A DNA stretch of 64,000 bases from an uncultured Collinsella sp. (GTDB lineage: Bacteria > Actinomycetota > Coriobacteriia > Coriobacteriales > Coriobacteriaceae). Below are positions 50,367-58,525 of the stretch, in pieces (the stretch's first letter is position 1; each line of letters begins with the position of its first letter). The notes beneath the pieces were generated by a model. It saw only the letters and a program-made list of their open reading frames with translations. It was not told the DNA's origin and made no database searches. The position numbers and the translations under genes were made by a program. The stretch spans positions 1 to 64,000 of the forward strand of contig CAUCKA010000005.1 in NCBI GenBank assembly GCA_958443265.1, in the 5' to 3' direction.

Positions 50367-51623
50367 ATGGCATTGCAATTTACAGAGCGCGAGTTCATTC
50401 CCGTGCTGCTCGGTGGCGACATCAACGCCTATTCGGTGGCGCGCGCCTTCTACGAGGAGTACCAGGTCAAGAGTCTGGTCTTTGGCAAGTATCAGACGGG
50501 TCCCGCGTACCGCAGCCAGATTATCGACTACACGCCCAACGTGGATATCGACACCATGCCCGTGATGCTCAAAACCGTCAACGGCATTGCCCAAGCGCAT
50601 GCCGACAAGACGATTGTCCTTGTGGGCTGTGGCGACAACTACGTTGCCCTCGTGGCTCAGGCCAAGGATGCTCATGAGCTGGCGGATAACATCGTCGCGC
50701 CTTACGCTCCCTATAGCATGCTTGAGCAGTGCCAGAAGAAGGAGATCTTCTACGAGCTGTGCGAGAAGCATGGCGTGCCCTATCCGCATACCTTTACCTT
50801 CACCATGGCGATGCTGAACGCCCAGGGTGAGGCGCCTGCCGAGGTGCTCGACCAGATCGATTTTCCCTACCCGATGATTCTGAAGCCTTCTGACGGCATC
50901 ATGTGGTGGCAGCACGAGTTCGAGGGCCAGAAAAAGGCCTATGAGATTGCCGACCGCGCCGAGCTGGAACAGGTCATTCGCGATTCGTATGCCAGCGGCT
51001 ACACCGACGATCTGATCTTGCAGGATCGCGTGCCCGGCAACGACGAGTACATGCGCGTGCTCACCAGCTATTCCGATCGCAACGGCAAGGTGCGCATGAT
51101 GTGCCTGGGCCATGTGCTGCTCGAGGAGCATCAGCCTCACGGCGTCGGTAATCACGCCTGTATCATTACCGAGCCCAATGACGAGCTTATGGATGGCGTG
51201 CGCAAGTTGCTCGAGGACCTTCACTTTGTGGGCTATTCCAACTTTGACGTTAAGTACGACGAGCGCGACGGCTCGTTTAAGTTCTTCGATTTCAACACGC
51301 GCCAAGGCCGCAGCAACTACTACGTCACCAACAGTGGCTTTAACGTTGCCAAGTATGTTGTGGACGAGTATGTGTTCAACCGCCCGTTTGAGCCGGAGTT
51401 TGTGACGGCGCAGGACGAGGCGCTGTGGATGGTCGTCCCCATGGGCGTCGTCGACAAGTACGTCAAGGATCCCGAGCTGCGCGCTAAGGTGCATCGCCTG
51501 GACAAGGAAGGCAAGGGCGCCGACCCTTCGTTTATGAAGGGCGACTTTGTCTTTAACCGCTGGCTGCGCATGTGGCACACCAAGCTGCGCCACTTTAAGC
51601 TGTTCAAGACGTATTACAAGTAG
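50367..51623 (+). CDS. ATP-grasp carboxylate-amine ligase, likely D-aspartate ligase
   Basis: A 418-residue ATP-grasp enzyme. FPYPMILKPSDGIMWW and FKFFDFNTRQGRSNYYVTNSG are the ATP/Mg-binding parts. The layout and downstream racemase resemble the D-aspartate ligase (AslFm-type) that attaches D-Asp to the peptidoglycan side chain. Start at 50367 follows AGGAAGTTTCC. It is followed 84 bases on by the Asp/Glu racemase. Partners support D-Asp as donor; acceptor is presumably the stem-peptide diamino acid, not shown here. Confidence 0.78.
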   Translation: MALQFTEREFIPVLLGGDINAYSVARAFYEEYQVKSLVFGKYQTGPAYRSQIIDYTPNVDIDTMPVMLKTVNGIAQAHADKTIVLVGCGDNYVALVAQAKDAHELADNIVAPYAPYSMLEQCQKKEIFYELCEKHGVPYPHTFTFTMAMLNAQGEAPAEVLDQIDFPYPMILKPSDGIMWWQHEFEGQKKAYEIADRAELEQVIRDSYASGYTDDLILQDRVPGNDEYMRVLTSYSDRNGKVRMMCLGHVLLEEHQPHGVGNHACIITEPNDELMDGVRKLLEDLHFVGYSNFDVKYDERDGSFKFFDFNTRQGRSNYYVTNSGFNVAKYVVDEYVFNRPFEPEFVTAQDEALWMVVPMGVVDKYVKDPELRAKVHRLDKEGKGADPSFMKGDFVFNRWLRMWHTKLRHFKLFKTYYK

Positions 51624-51707
51624 ATGAGTGCGGCGCCCGTCCGGTTTACATCGGGCGGGCGCGGGTATGATACGCGCAATTGCGCAAGCGTCACCAAGGA
51701 GGCGGCG

Positions 51708-52454
51708 ATGGAAAAGCTGGGAGTTATCGGTGGCATGGGCGCCGAGGCCACGTCGTATTACTACGACCAGGTGGTGCGTCATACGGCTGCTGCCTGCGAT
51801 CAGGAACATATCGACATGGTGGTGCTCTCCAAGTCGACCATGCCCGACCGCACGTTGGCCATTAAGACCGGCGAGCATGCCAAGCTGCTGGCGACCATGA
51901 AAGAGTGTGCCCAGGCACTCGAGTCGCTGGGCTGTGCGCACATTGCCATTCCCTGCAACACGTCGCACTACTTCTACGACCAGATCCAGTCGTTTACGAA
52001 GGTGCCGATTATCCATATGCCGCGTGAGTCGGTGCGCTATGCTCTGGCCGGTGCGGTGATGGGGGAGTGCGAGTTCGACCCCAACCTGAGTATGCCGGCC
52101 GAGCCGGTGCACAAGATTGGCATCATGGGCACCGACGGAACCGTGGGCGCGGGCGTCTACGGCCGCGAATGTAAGGCTGCGGGTGTTGAGGTCGTCTATC
52201 CCAGCGAGAAACGTCAGAACGATGTGATGTCGCTTATCTACGATGATGTGAAGGCCGGACGTGAGCCCGATATGGATAAGTTCGACCGCGTGATGTGGGA
52301 GTTTGCCCGTAGCGGCTGCGACCGCGTCATTCTGGCCTGCACCGAGCTCTCGGTGCTGCAAAAGTACCGAGAGATGCCCGAGATCACCCTCGACGCCATG
52401 GATGTCCTGGTGCGCGAATCCATCATCCGCAGCGGCGCCCCCTACCGCCTCTAG
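51708..52454 (+). CDS. Aspartate/glutamate racemase family protein
   Basis: A 248-residue cofactor-independent racemase. GVIGGMGAEATSYYYDQ is the family opening, IPCNTSHYFYDQI has the first catalytic Cys, and ILACTELSVL the second. It would make D-aspartate (or D-glutamate) from the L form. Coupling to the ATP-grasp ligase suggests D-Asp for a cell-wall bridge. Start at 51708 follows AAGGAGGCGGCG. A GC hairpin between the genes (about 51628-51660) lacks a U-run, so read-through is likely. Confidence 0.86.
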   Translation: MEKLGVIGGMGAEATSYYYDQVVRHTAAACDQEHIDMVVLSKSTMPDRTLAIKTGEHAKLLATMKECAQALESLGCAHIAIPCNTSHYFYDQIQSFTKVPIIHMPRESVRYALAGAVMGECEFDPNLSMPAEPVHKIGIMGTDGTVGAGVYGRECKAAGVEVVYPSEKRQNDVMSLIYDDVKAGREPDMDKFDRVMWEFARSGCDRVILACTELSVLQKYREMPEITLDAMDVLVRESIIRSGAPYRL

Positions 52455-52459
52455 CTTCC

Positions 52460-52496
52460 GACCTGCCAAAAAGGGACAGGTTTATTTTGGTAGGTT
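52460..52496. repeat. Intergenic palindromic repeat, family A copy 2
   Basis: ACCTGCCAAAA and TTTTGGTAGGT flank AGGGACAGGTTTA; the same unit as at 49-112 but with the two arms closer. Confidence 0.7.
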
Positions 52497-52513
52497 TTAT
52501 CTGGTGAAACAAT

Positions 52514-52551
52514 AAAGGCCTCGGCTCGTTTGGTGCGAGCCGAGGCCTTTT
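52514..52551. terminator. Bidirectional terminator
   Basis: AAAGGCCTCGGCTCG pairs perfectly with CGAGCCGAGGCCTTT, TTTT on one side and A-rich on the other, between convergent genes. Confidence 0.9.
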
Positions 52552-52579
52552 GCGTTGGGCGGTTGCTGTCGGTGGTGAA

Positions 52580-53326
52580 CTAGAACAAGAAGCCGATGGC
52601 GATGAGGGCGATGCTGACGATGAGCACGGCGATGTCCAGGCCCTTGATGGGGTAGCGCTTGTACGAGCTGGCGCGCGTACGCAGATAGAAGCCGCGCTGT
52701 TCTGCCGCCAAGGCTGTGGCATCGGTCTTGCCCACGCTCGAGATGAGCAGTGGCACGCACAGCGGCAGCATGAGCTTAAGCTTCTTGATGGGGTTCTTGG
52801 TGTCGTACTCGACGCCGCGTGCGGTCTGCGCCTCCATGATGGCGTTCATCTCCTGACCAAACACCGGCACAAAGCGCAGCGCCGTGGTAAAGGTGAAGGC
52901 ATAGCGATACGGCACGTGCAGCACCTCGACGCAGGCGTTGGCAAGGTCGTTGAGCTTGGTCACCATGAGCATGAGGATGAGTGGTAACGCCACACCCAGC
53001 AGGCGCAGACAGGCCTTCGATCCTGTGATGAGACCCGTGTCGGTGATAAAGCCCCACACCACGTTGCCATCGCGCATAAAGGCCAGCTGGAGCACCAGCA
53101 TGATAAGCGCGAGCGGGATCAGCAACTTGAGCAGCGAGAACAGACGGTCGACGACGCCGGCATAGGCACCCAGCGCAAGGGTGAGTGCAAAAAAGCCCAA
53201 CAGCGCCACGTACGTGTCGGACAAGAAGATGCCGACGATGATGGCGGCGGCGAGGCCCAGTTTGACGACGGGGTTCAGGCGATGCAGTAGCGTATCGCCC
53301 GGCATGTAGTCGATGACGTTAACCAC
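52580..53326 (-). CDS. ecfT: ECF transporter transmembrane subunit EcfT
   Basis: A 248-residue membrane protein with about five hydrophobic segments. The C-terminal coupling motif appears as MEAQTARGVEYD and LAAEQRGFYLRTR (A-R-G type). It joins the S component to the ATPases of an energy-coupling factor importer. The GTG at 53326 was chosen: AAGGAG is nine bases upstream, and it overlaps the ATPase stop by 8 bases. It is third in the S, A-A', T order on the minus strand. Substrate is set by the S gene, probably tryptophan. Confidence 0.9.
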   Translation of the reverse strand: MVNVIDYMPGDTLLHRLNPVVKLGLAAAIIVGIFLSDTYVALLGFFALTLALGAYAGVVDRLFSLLKLLIPLALIMLVLQLAFMRDGNVVWGFITDTGLITGSKACLRLLGVALPLILMLMVTKLNDLANACVEVLHVPYRYAFTFTTALRFVPVFGQEMNAIMEAQTARGVEYDTKNPIKKLKLMLPLCVPLLISSVGKTDATALAAEQRGFYLRTRASSYKRYPIKGLDIAVLIVSIALIAIGFLF

Positions 53327-55070
53327 GGTGGACCATCTCCTTGGTAATTCGAACGACATCGGTGACCTCGCTCACCTGCGCAAAAGCGGGCGAGACGGAA
53401 GATGCCAGACGGCGCGAGAGTTCAATAACCTGTGGAGGCTCCACGTAGGCACGCCGCATGAGATCGATGTTCGAGAATAGCTCGTGCGTGCGGCCGCGGT
53501 CGAGGATGCGGCCGTCGGCCATTACCACAATGCGCTCGGCAAAATCCGAGACGACTTCCATATCGTGGCAGACCATGATAACGGCGCAACCGCGCTCGGC
53601 CATGGTGCGCACCGTTTCCATGACGGTCATGCACTCGCGGTAATCAAGGCCGCTCGTGGGCTCGTCGAGCACGACGATCTTGGGCTCAACCACTACGACG
53701 GAGGCAAGCGCCACCATTTGTCGCTGGCCGCGCGAAAGCGAGAAAGGCGCCTCATCGGCAGGCAGGCCAAAGCGATCGATAACGAGTTGAGCACGACGCA
53801 GCGCCTCGGCCCGGTCCATGCCGTCAAGCTCCAGGCCAAAAGCGACCTCGTCGAGTACGGTATCCTTGCAAATCTGGCGGTCGGGGTTTTGGAAGAGGGT
53901 TGCGACTTCGCGGGCGATGCGGCTCGTGGGAACGGCTGCGGTATCCAGTCCCGTGACGCGCACGCTGCCCGAGGCGGGCTTAAGCAGGCCTGTGAGCAGC
54001 TTGGTGAGCGTGGTCTTGCCGGCACCGTTCTGGCCGACGATGCCCACGAGCTCGCCGGGATAGAGCGTCAGGCTAAGGTCGTGTACGGCGGCGCCGCCAT
54101 TGGGATAGGCAAACTCAACATGGTCGAAGGTGAGTACGGGTTCGGCGTCCTTGGCATGAGGACGCAACGACGGTGCATGCGGGGAACCGGCGGGCGCCTG
54201 GGCTTCGATGGCCGCGTGTGCGGGGTCGACGATGCCCGAAATCAGGCGCTCAGCCTCATCGACATCCAAGCAGGGGGTACCGCTTACCAGGCCATCGGCC
54301 TCGAGGCTATTGAAGATACGCGTGACGCGAGGGCAGTCGACGCCGATGGCACGGAGCTCGTCGGTATGCGCGAAGACCTCGTGTGGCTCTCCCTGCAGCG
54401 CGATTTCGCCATGGTTGAGCACGAGCACGCGGTTGCAGTACTCCGAGAGCAGGGCGACCTTTTGCTCAACGACGACGATGGTGATTCCAAGTGCGCGGTT
54501 TGCCTCACGCAGCGTCTCGAAGACCAACGTGGAGCTGGCGGGGTCGAGTGCCGCGGTGGGCTCGTCGAGAACCAAGACGCGCGGGCGCATGGCGAGGATG
54601 GCGGCGATGGCTACCTTTTGCTTCTGTCCGCCCGAGAGGGTGGCGATCTCGCGGTCACGCAGGTCGCCGATGCCGACGGTCTCGAGCGTTTCGCTCACGC
54701 GCTGCTCGATCTGGTCGTGGGGAACGCCAAAGTTCTCGAGGCCAAAGAGCATCTCGTCCTCGACGACCGAGGCGACCATCTGCGTGTCGATATCCTGCAG
54801 CACACTGCCGACGATTTGCGATACGTCGGTCAGCGAGACCTCGCAGGTGTCGTGGCCGTCAACCATGACGGACCCAAAGAACGTGCCGGTGTAGTGGTGG
54901 GGCACGGCACCCGACAGACAGGCGGCAAGCGTGGACTTACCGGCGCCCGAGGGCCCGATGATGCCGATGAAATCTCCCTTGTTCACGCTGAGCGAGATGT
55001 GGCTGAGCGCCTGCTCGGTCTGCGTGCCATAGGAGAACGAGACATCGTCGACGTTGATGATCGTTTCCAT
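53319..55070 (-). CDS. ecfA1A2: ECF transporter ATPase, two ABC domains fused
   Basis: A 583-residue protein with two complete ABC modules. First: GIIGPSGAGKST, LSGGQKQKVAIAAIL, VLVLDEPTAALD. Second: GIVGQNGAGKTT, LSRGQRQMVALASV (R for G in the second signature), IVVLDEPTSGLD. The spacer ~225-310 is Ala/Pro-rich. Most ECF systems have separate A and A' proteins; the fusion is common in actinobacteria and Coriobacteria. Start at 55070 follows AAAGGTATCC. It overlaps ecfT at its 3' end. Confidence 0.9.
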   Translation of the reverse strand: METIINVDDVSFSYGTQTEQALSHISLSVNKGDFIGIIGPSGAGKSTLAACLSGAVPHHYTGTFFGSVMVDGHDTCEVSLTDVSQIVGSVLQDIDTQMVASVVEDEMLFGLENFGVPHDQIEQRVSETLETVGIGDLRDREIATLSGGQKQKVAIAAILAMRPRVLVLDEPTAALDPASSTLVFETLREANRALGITIVVVEQKVALLSEYCNRVLVLNHGEIALQGEPHEVFAHTDELRAIGVDCPRVTRIFNSLEADGLVSGTPCLDVDEAERLISGIVDPAHAAIEAQAPAGSPHAPSLRPHAKDAEPVLTFDHVEFAYPNGGAAVHDLSLTLYPGELVGIVGQNGAGKTTLTKLLTGLLKPASGSVRVTGLDTAAVPTSRIAREVATLFQNPDRQICKDTVLDEVAFGLELDGMDRAEALRRAQLVIDRFGLPADEAPFSLSRGQRQMVALASVVVVEPKIVVLDEPTSGLDYRECMTVMETVRTMAERGCAVIMVCHDMEVVSDFAERIVVMADGRILDRGRTHELFSNIDLMRRAYVEPPQVIELSRRLASSVSPAFAQVSEVTDVVRITKEMVHRG

Positions 55071-55088
55071 GGATACCTTTCATGGTCA

Positions 55089-55132
55089 TTGGGGACGTTC
55101 TTACATGACTAGTCGTTTAAGAACGTCCCCAA
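55089..55132. repeat. Intergenic palindromic repeat, family C
   Basis: TTGGGGACGTTCTT and AAGAACGTCCCCAA are exact reverse complements around ACATGACTAGTCGTTT. Lies between the ATPase and S genes; it may act as a partial terminator within the operon or as a dispersed repeat. Confidence 0.7.
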
Positions 55133-55189
55133 AAGCTAGTCGTTTGGGACAGTCTTTGCAAGATGGGGTGGCTCGTAAAGCCGAGCGGG

Positions 55190-55762
55190 TTAATTGAGCC
55201 TAAGGGCCTTCTGGATGGGCAAGTAGAGAGCGCCGACCAGAATGGCGTTAAAGACGGCGGTCATGGCGACGACGGGCAGCATGGCGGCGGCGAGCTCGCC
55301 CACCACGCCGAGCATGGCCATCTTGATGACCATGAAGATGACGCCCGAGACAAAGGTGGTCACGAACGTTGCGACGATGGCGACGGCAGACTTGACCTGT
55401 CCGTCCTTGGCAGCAGCGTTGACGATGACGGCCATGAGCATGGCGGCGATGCCCTCGGCGGCAAAATCGACGAATGGCGAGGTGGTGGTGATCTGGATCA
55501 CGGCAGCCGAGATGAGGCCAATGACGAGCGCCTGGCCGATGTTGGGGCGAACGACCAGGATGGTGAGGCAGAAGGCCGAGATGATGAACTCGGGGCTGAT
55601 CATGCCGCCCGAGATGCCCGAGATTGCCTTGCCGACGGTGAAGTTGAGGATGAAGCCGGCGGCGAGCAGGATGGCGAGCAGGACGAGGGCGCGGACATCG
55701 AGTTTGCCGCGGTCGGCGGTCTGGACGGTGCGGGGCTGGGCGGCGGTGGTGTTCTGAGACAT
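55190..55762 (-). CDS. ECF S component, TrpP-like tryptophan-uptake protein
   Basis: A 190-residue membrane protein with six hydrophobic segments beginning VRALVLLAILLAAGFILNFTVGKAISGISGGMISPEFII. It has the ECF S-component look and the gene order S, A-A', T. Tryptophan specificity is inferred from the leader peptide with three consecutive Trp codons and terminator immediately upstream (55841-55975), which control genes needing Trp. The ATG at 55762 follows AAAGGATTTTC; an upstream in-frame ATG at 55792 is not favoured. I did not verify a TrpP family match by search. Confidence 0.8.
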   Translation of the reverse strand: MSQNTTAAQPRTVQTADRGKLDVRALVLLAILLAAGFILNFTVGKAISGISGGMISPEFIISAFCLTILVVRPNIGQALVIGLISAAVIQITTTSPFVDFAAEGIAAMLMAVIVNAAAKDGQVKSAVAIVATFVTTFVSGVIFMVIKMAMLGVVGELAAAMLPVVAMTAVFNAILVGALYLPIQKALRLN

Positions 55763-55804
55763 GGTGAAAATCCTTTCGGAATGGGAGTGCAAGAGAAAAG
55801 CGGA

Positions 55805-55938
55805 GGCGCGTGATGCGAATGCGATCGGGCTCGAGATAGAAAAAGGCCCCCGGTCGAAACCGGAGGCCTTCCAATCACCTAGAGCGCAAAAACAGGCGTG
55901 AGGGACTCACTGTCGACCGATCGTATTCGCATCACGCC
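55805..55938 (-). promoter_or_regulatory. Long-range stem clamping the attenuator
   Basis: Minus-strand GGCGTGATGCGAATACGATC (55938-55919), which overlaps the last Trp codons, is complementary (one mismatch, one bulge) to the segment at 55805-55828. The two arms flank the terminator. A ribosome stalled at the Trp codons would mask the first arm. The role is inferred from complementarity only. Confidence 0.55.
55841..55872 (-). terminator. Attenuator terminator of the Trp leader
   Basis: On minus: AAGGCCTCCGG pairs with CCGGGGGCCTT and ends in TTTT. It lies between the leader peptide and the S gene. Upstream TCACGCC (55895-55901) can pair with GGCGTGA in the leader, or with AGGTGA (55875-55880) next to the terminator. 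Confidence 0.8.
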
Positions 55939-55975
55939 ACCACCAGTTGTTGAGAGACTTCATCGTGTTCTTCAT
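55907..55975 (-). CDS. Trp leader peptide, 22 residues
   Basis: ATG at 55975 with AAAGGAG nine bases upstream opens a 22-codon frame whose middle reads NNWWWRDANTIG: three consecutive Trp codons. It is followed by a terminator and the TrpP-like gene. This is the textbook arrangement of a ribosome-mediated transcription attenuator: scarce charged tRNA-Trp stalls the ribosome and prevents the terminator, so the uptake genes are read. Confidence 0.85.
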   Translation of the reverse strand: MKNTMKSLNNWWWRDANTIGRQ

Positions 55976-56027
55976 GTTGGTGGCTCCTTTCGTGATGCCG
56001 TGGCGCGGTCGCACCTAGTTGCTGTTG

Positions 56028-56046
56028 CGCTGCACTATAGCACAGC
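56028..56046 (-). promoter_or_regulatory. Extended -10 promoter candidate for the Trp leader transcript
   Basis: TGCTATAGT on minus (TATAGT at 56039-56034) is an extended -10 element, 59 bases before the leader ATG. No good -35 is evident. Confidence 0.35.
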
Positions 56047-56118
56047 GAAGTGTGTGCGGGGAAATCTTTTTTAAAAAGATTTCAGGCGGGTTTCCCGTGG
56101 GTTTCCCGTCGGCCAAAA

Positions 56119-56165
56119 AGGCGGGTTAAGCGGGCGAGGCTGCCATTGCTGCCTTGCCCGCTCAG
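56119..56165 (-). terminator. Terminator after the C69 dipeptidase
   Basis: AGCGGGCAAGGCAGC pairs with GCAGCCTCGCCCGCT on minus; the tail is short. Adjacent is AAATCTTTTTTAAAAAGATTT, another inverted repeat (56061-56081). Confidence 0.65.
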
Positions 56166-56173
56166 TTAGGACG

Positions 56174-58117
56174 TTACTCCTTATTGCGACGGTAGAGGAA
56201 GTAACCGCCTGCGGAGATGACGGCAACGCCAGCGATGGCGAATGCAGCCACCACGCGGCCATCAAAACTATCACCGGTGGTGGGCAGGCCGCCCTTGGTG
56301 TTCGTCTTGTTGGTGGTTACTGTGGTCGTGGTGTCGGACTTGCCAGGCTTCTCGGGCTTGGTGGTGGGCTGCTCGGGCTTAGCGGGCTGCTCGGGCTTAG
56401 CGGGCTGCTCAGGAGTACCAGGCTGCTCGGGGGTGCCAGGCTGATCCGGGGTTACCGGGTCGGTGGCAAGAGCGTCCTTGGCGTAGGTGATGGACACCTT
56501 GAGGCCGTTGGTCTCGGTGTTCAGGTCGCTCGGGGTGAAGGGCGTGCTGAAATCCTCAGCCTTCAGATAAGCGCGCATCTCCTGGAGAAGGGCCTTGCAC
56601 TTGACGTAGGTGTTCTCAGTGGCAGCCTTGCCGGCCTTGTTTGCCAGGGCGGTGCGGCCCTCAGTGGTGGTCTCGGCCTGCATAGCAGCATCGACCTCAA
56701 GGTTCTGCTCGATGAGCTCGTTCTGGAGAGCGTCGAGGTAGGCGCGAACGCCGGTGCCGAGCTGCTCGCGGTGCTCGTAGCAGAGGGAACTAATGTCCAT
56801 GAGGACGTAGTTGATGGAGTTCTCGGGCTCCTCGTTGTTCACGATGTCCGTCTCTTCGCAGTGATCGTAGGAGACATCCTGATTGCTGAAGTAGGGGCTG
56901 ACCTCGGTGAGCAGTGCAGAGTACAGAGGAATAGCGACGGAGTAGGCGGCGCGGGAGAGCATCTCCCACTGAATGGTCGCGATCTCGGGGTCCATGCCCT
57001 GACGGATCTGGAAGAGGTTGGTCTCGGTGCTTCTTTCGGTGCCGATGGCGTAGACACCGTCGGTGTTGGCGTTGAGGCCGGGGACATTTTCGCCGCGGTT
57101 GCCAAATGCACGGATCATCTCAAAGGTGTTCCAGTCGGACTTGCCGGGCTTGAAGAACAGGGGCTGGATCTCGCTGACCATGGCTCCGATTTGGTCGGGG
57201 CCTTTTTCCGGTTTAACCGTGACGATGTCGTAATCCGCACCCTTGGTCAACGGGGCCATGAAGTAATCGCGGCCCTGGACATAGCGAGTCCACTGATGAA
57301 CGCCGGAATCGGCGACGCTTTTGCCATAGGTCTTGGCAACGTCGAACTTGCCGTCGGTGTACTCGGCGAAGCCATTTTTCTCGGGCATGGTCTGGATGCC
57401 CTCGGAGTGGAGGCAGTTCTCGGCGTCATCAAGGTTGACATCGTAATTGAGTCCGCCGATGTTGGGGTTGAGTGAGGCGACGTCATCGGCGAGCTTCATG
57501 GCGATCCACTGGTGGCCGGAAAGTGCGGCAAACAGCCAAGTCTCGTTGCTGTCGGCGATGATAATCTGATCGTTGCCGTTGGCGCCCTGCTCGTCGATGA
57601 TCTTGCCGAGGAGCTCGACACCCTCACGTGCTTTGGCACTTTCGCCTAAGATAACGCTGCCGTAGCTATACTCGCCAATGCCAGTGTCGGTCAGGGGGTC
57701 TGCCTTGGCGGCTTTATCGTTCATGTTGGTGGTCAGCGTTGCGGAGCAGGACACGCCCTTCTCGTTGATGCCTGCCTCAGAGTAGGCATCATAGCGCCCG
57801 TGCCACTGCGAAGGATGATCGCGCACGTAGCTATAACGATATGTAGTCTTGGTCGACCTGTATGAGAAGTCGGACTCGTCTGAGCCGTAGGTATACCCGG
57901 GGGCATGCGACGGCTCAATGCCAAAGTGCTTGAGGTAGCGCGGGCCAAAGTCCTCGGCGCGACCATAATATGTGTTGCCGTCGGCTGTTAGGTTTTTGCC
58001 CATGTACATCTGCGTGCAAGCGAGTGCAGAGGTCGGCATGGACATGATGGTTGCAGCTCCAAATGCAAGGCCTATACCAAGCTTCTTGAGCGCGTTGACG
58101 GGATGAGTTTTACTCAT
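56174..58117 (-). CDS. Sortase-anchored C69-family dipeptidase
   Basis: A 647-residue exported protein. A signal peptide ends at SALA and the mature chain begins CTQMYMG, so Cys34 becomes the N-terminal nucleophile of the Ntn-hydrolase C69 (PepD) fold. YYGRAEDFGPRYLKHFGI and ADSNETWLFAALSGHQWIA are family motifs. Residues ~540-600 are PGTPEQ/PAKPEQ repeats, followed by LPTTG, a hydrophobic segment and RRNKE, the sortase signal. It is thus a cell-wall-anchored dipeptidase. Start at 58117 follows GGGAGGGAAC. Confidence 0.88.
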   Translation of the reverse strand: MSKTHPVNALKKLGIGLAFGAATIMSMPTSALACTQMYMGKNLTADGNTYYGRAEDFGPRYLKHFGIEPSHAPGYTYGSDESDFSYRSTKTTYRYSYVRDHPSQWHGRYDAYSEAGINEKGVSCSATLTTNMNDKAAKADPLTDTGIGEYSYGSVILGESAKAREGVELLGKIIDEQGANGNDQIIIADSNETWLFAALSGHQWIAMKLADDVASLNPNIGGLNYDVNLDDAENCLHSEGIQTMPEKNGFAEYTDGKFDVAKTYGKSVADSGVHQWTRYVQGRDYFMAPLTKGADYDIVTVKPEKGPDQIGAMVSEIQPLFFKPGKSDWNTFEMIRAFGNRGENVPGLNANTDGVYAIGTERSTETNLFQIRQGMDPEIATIQWEMLSRAAYSVAIPLYSALLTEVSPYFSNQDVSYDHCEETDIVNNEEPENSINYVLMDISSLCYEHREQLGTGVRAYLDALQNELIEQNLEVDAAMQAETTTEGRTALANKAGKAATENTYVKCKALLQEMRAYLKAEDFSTPFTPSDLNTETNGLKVSITYAKDALATDPVTPDQPGTPEQPGTPEQPAKPEQPAKPEQPTTKPEKPGKSDTTTTVTTNKTNTKGGLPTTGDSFDGRVVAAFAIAGVAVISAGGYFLYRRNKE

Positions 58118-58423
58118 GTTCCCTCCCAGCGTGCGAAAGCCCTCTGTCGCCAGAGGGCTTCAGCCAATAAAGACACCCCATTAGCGTAACGAACTGGAAA
58201 CAATATTCATCTATGAAAGAAACTTACTCGATAAGCGTAATGAAATATGCGATGAGCGGTTAATTATACTCGGTTTGTAGCTTTACTTAAATAAAGGCAC
58301 CCTGCAATTACTGTACCTGAATAAAGCATCTTGCACGGGGCGCAAAGAAAATCCCCCGCTGTTTGGCAAATGCATAAACAGTGGGGGAGACGATAATTGG
58401 ATGAATATCATACCAATGTGGAA
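58118..58423. other. 306-base AT-rich intergenic region
   Basis: Contains a hairpin at 58353-58387 with a minus-strand tail ATTTTCTTT. Nothing else is recognised; no ORF with a ribosome site. Confidence 0.5.
58346..58387 (-). terminator. Terminator after the small membrane peptide gene
   Basis: CCCCCACTGTTT pairs with AAACAGCGGGGG (one mismatch) across about 11 bases, followed on minus by ATTTTCTTT. Confidence 0.75.
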
Positions 58424-58516
58424 TTACTTCTTCCGGCGGTGGATCACGTTGATCGCATAGCCGACGAGCATGGCCAAAACGATGATGATAAAGCCGAGCA
58501 GGGGATTGTCGTTCAT
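58424..58516 (-). CDS. Thirty-residue membrane peptide
   Basis: Begins MNDNPLLGFIIIVLAMLV and ends NVIHRRKK: one transmembrane helix with a basic tail, N-out/C-in by the charge rule. An AGGAGG lies directly upstream, and it starts 9 bases after the lipid-kinase stop. A terminator follows. Too short for standard gene calls but the ribosome site and context are good. Confidence 0.65.
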   Translation of the reverse strand: MNDNPLLGFIIIVLAMLVGYAINVIHRRKK

Positions 58517-58525
58517 GGGGTCCTC

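Noticed and set aside
50349..52469. A 706-codon minus-strand frame under the ligase and racemase genes
   Set aside because: Covers two convincing plus-strand genes and has no family motif or ribosome site.
53484..55112. A 542-codon plus-strand frame under the ECF ATPase
   Set aside because: Shadow of the two ABC domains read on the other strand.
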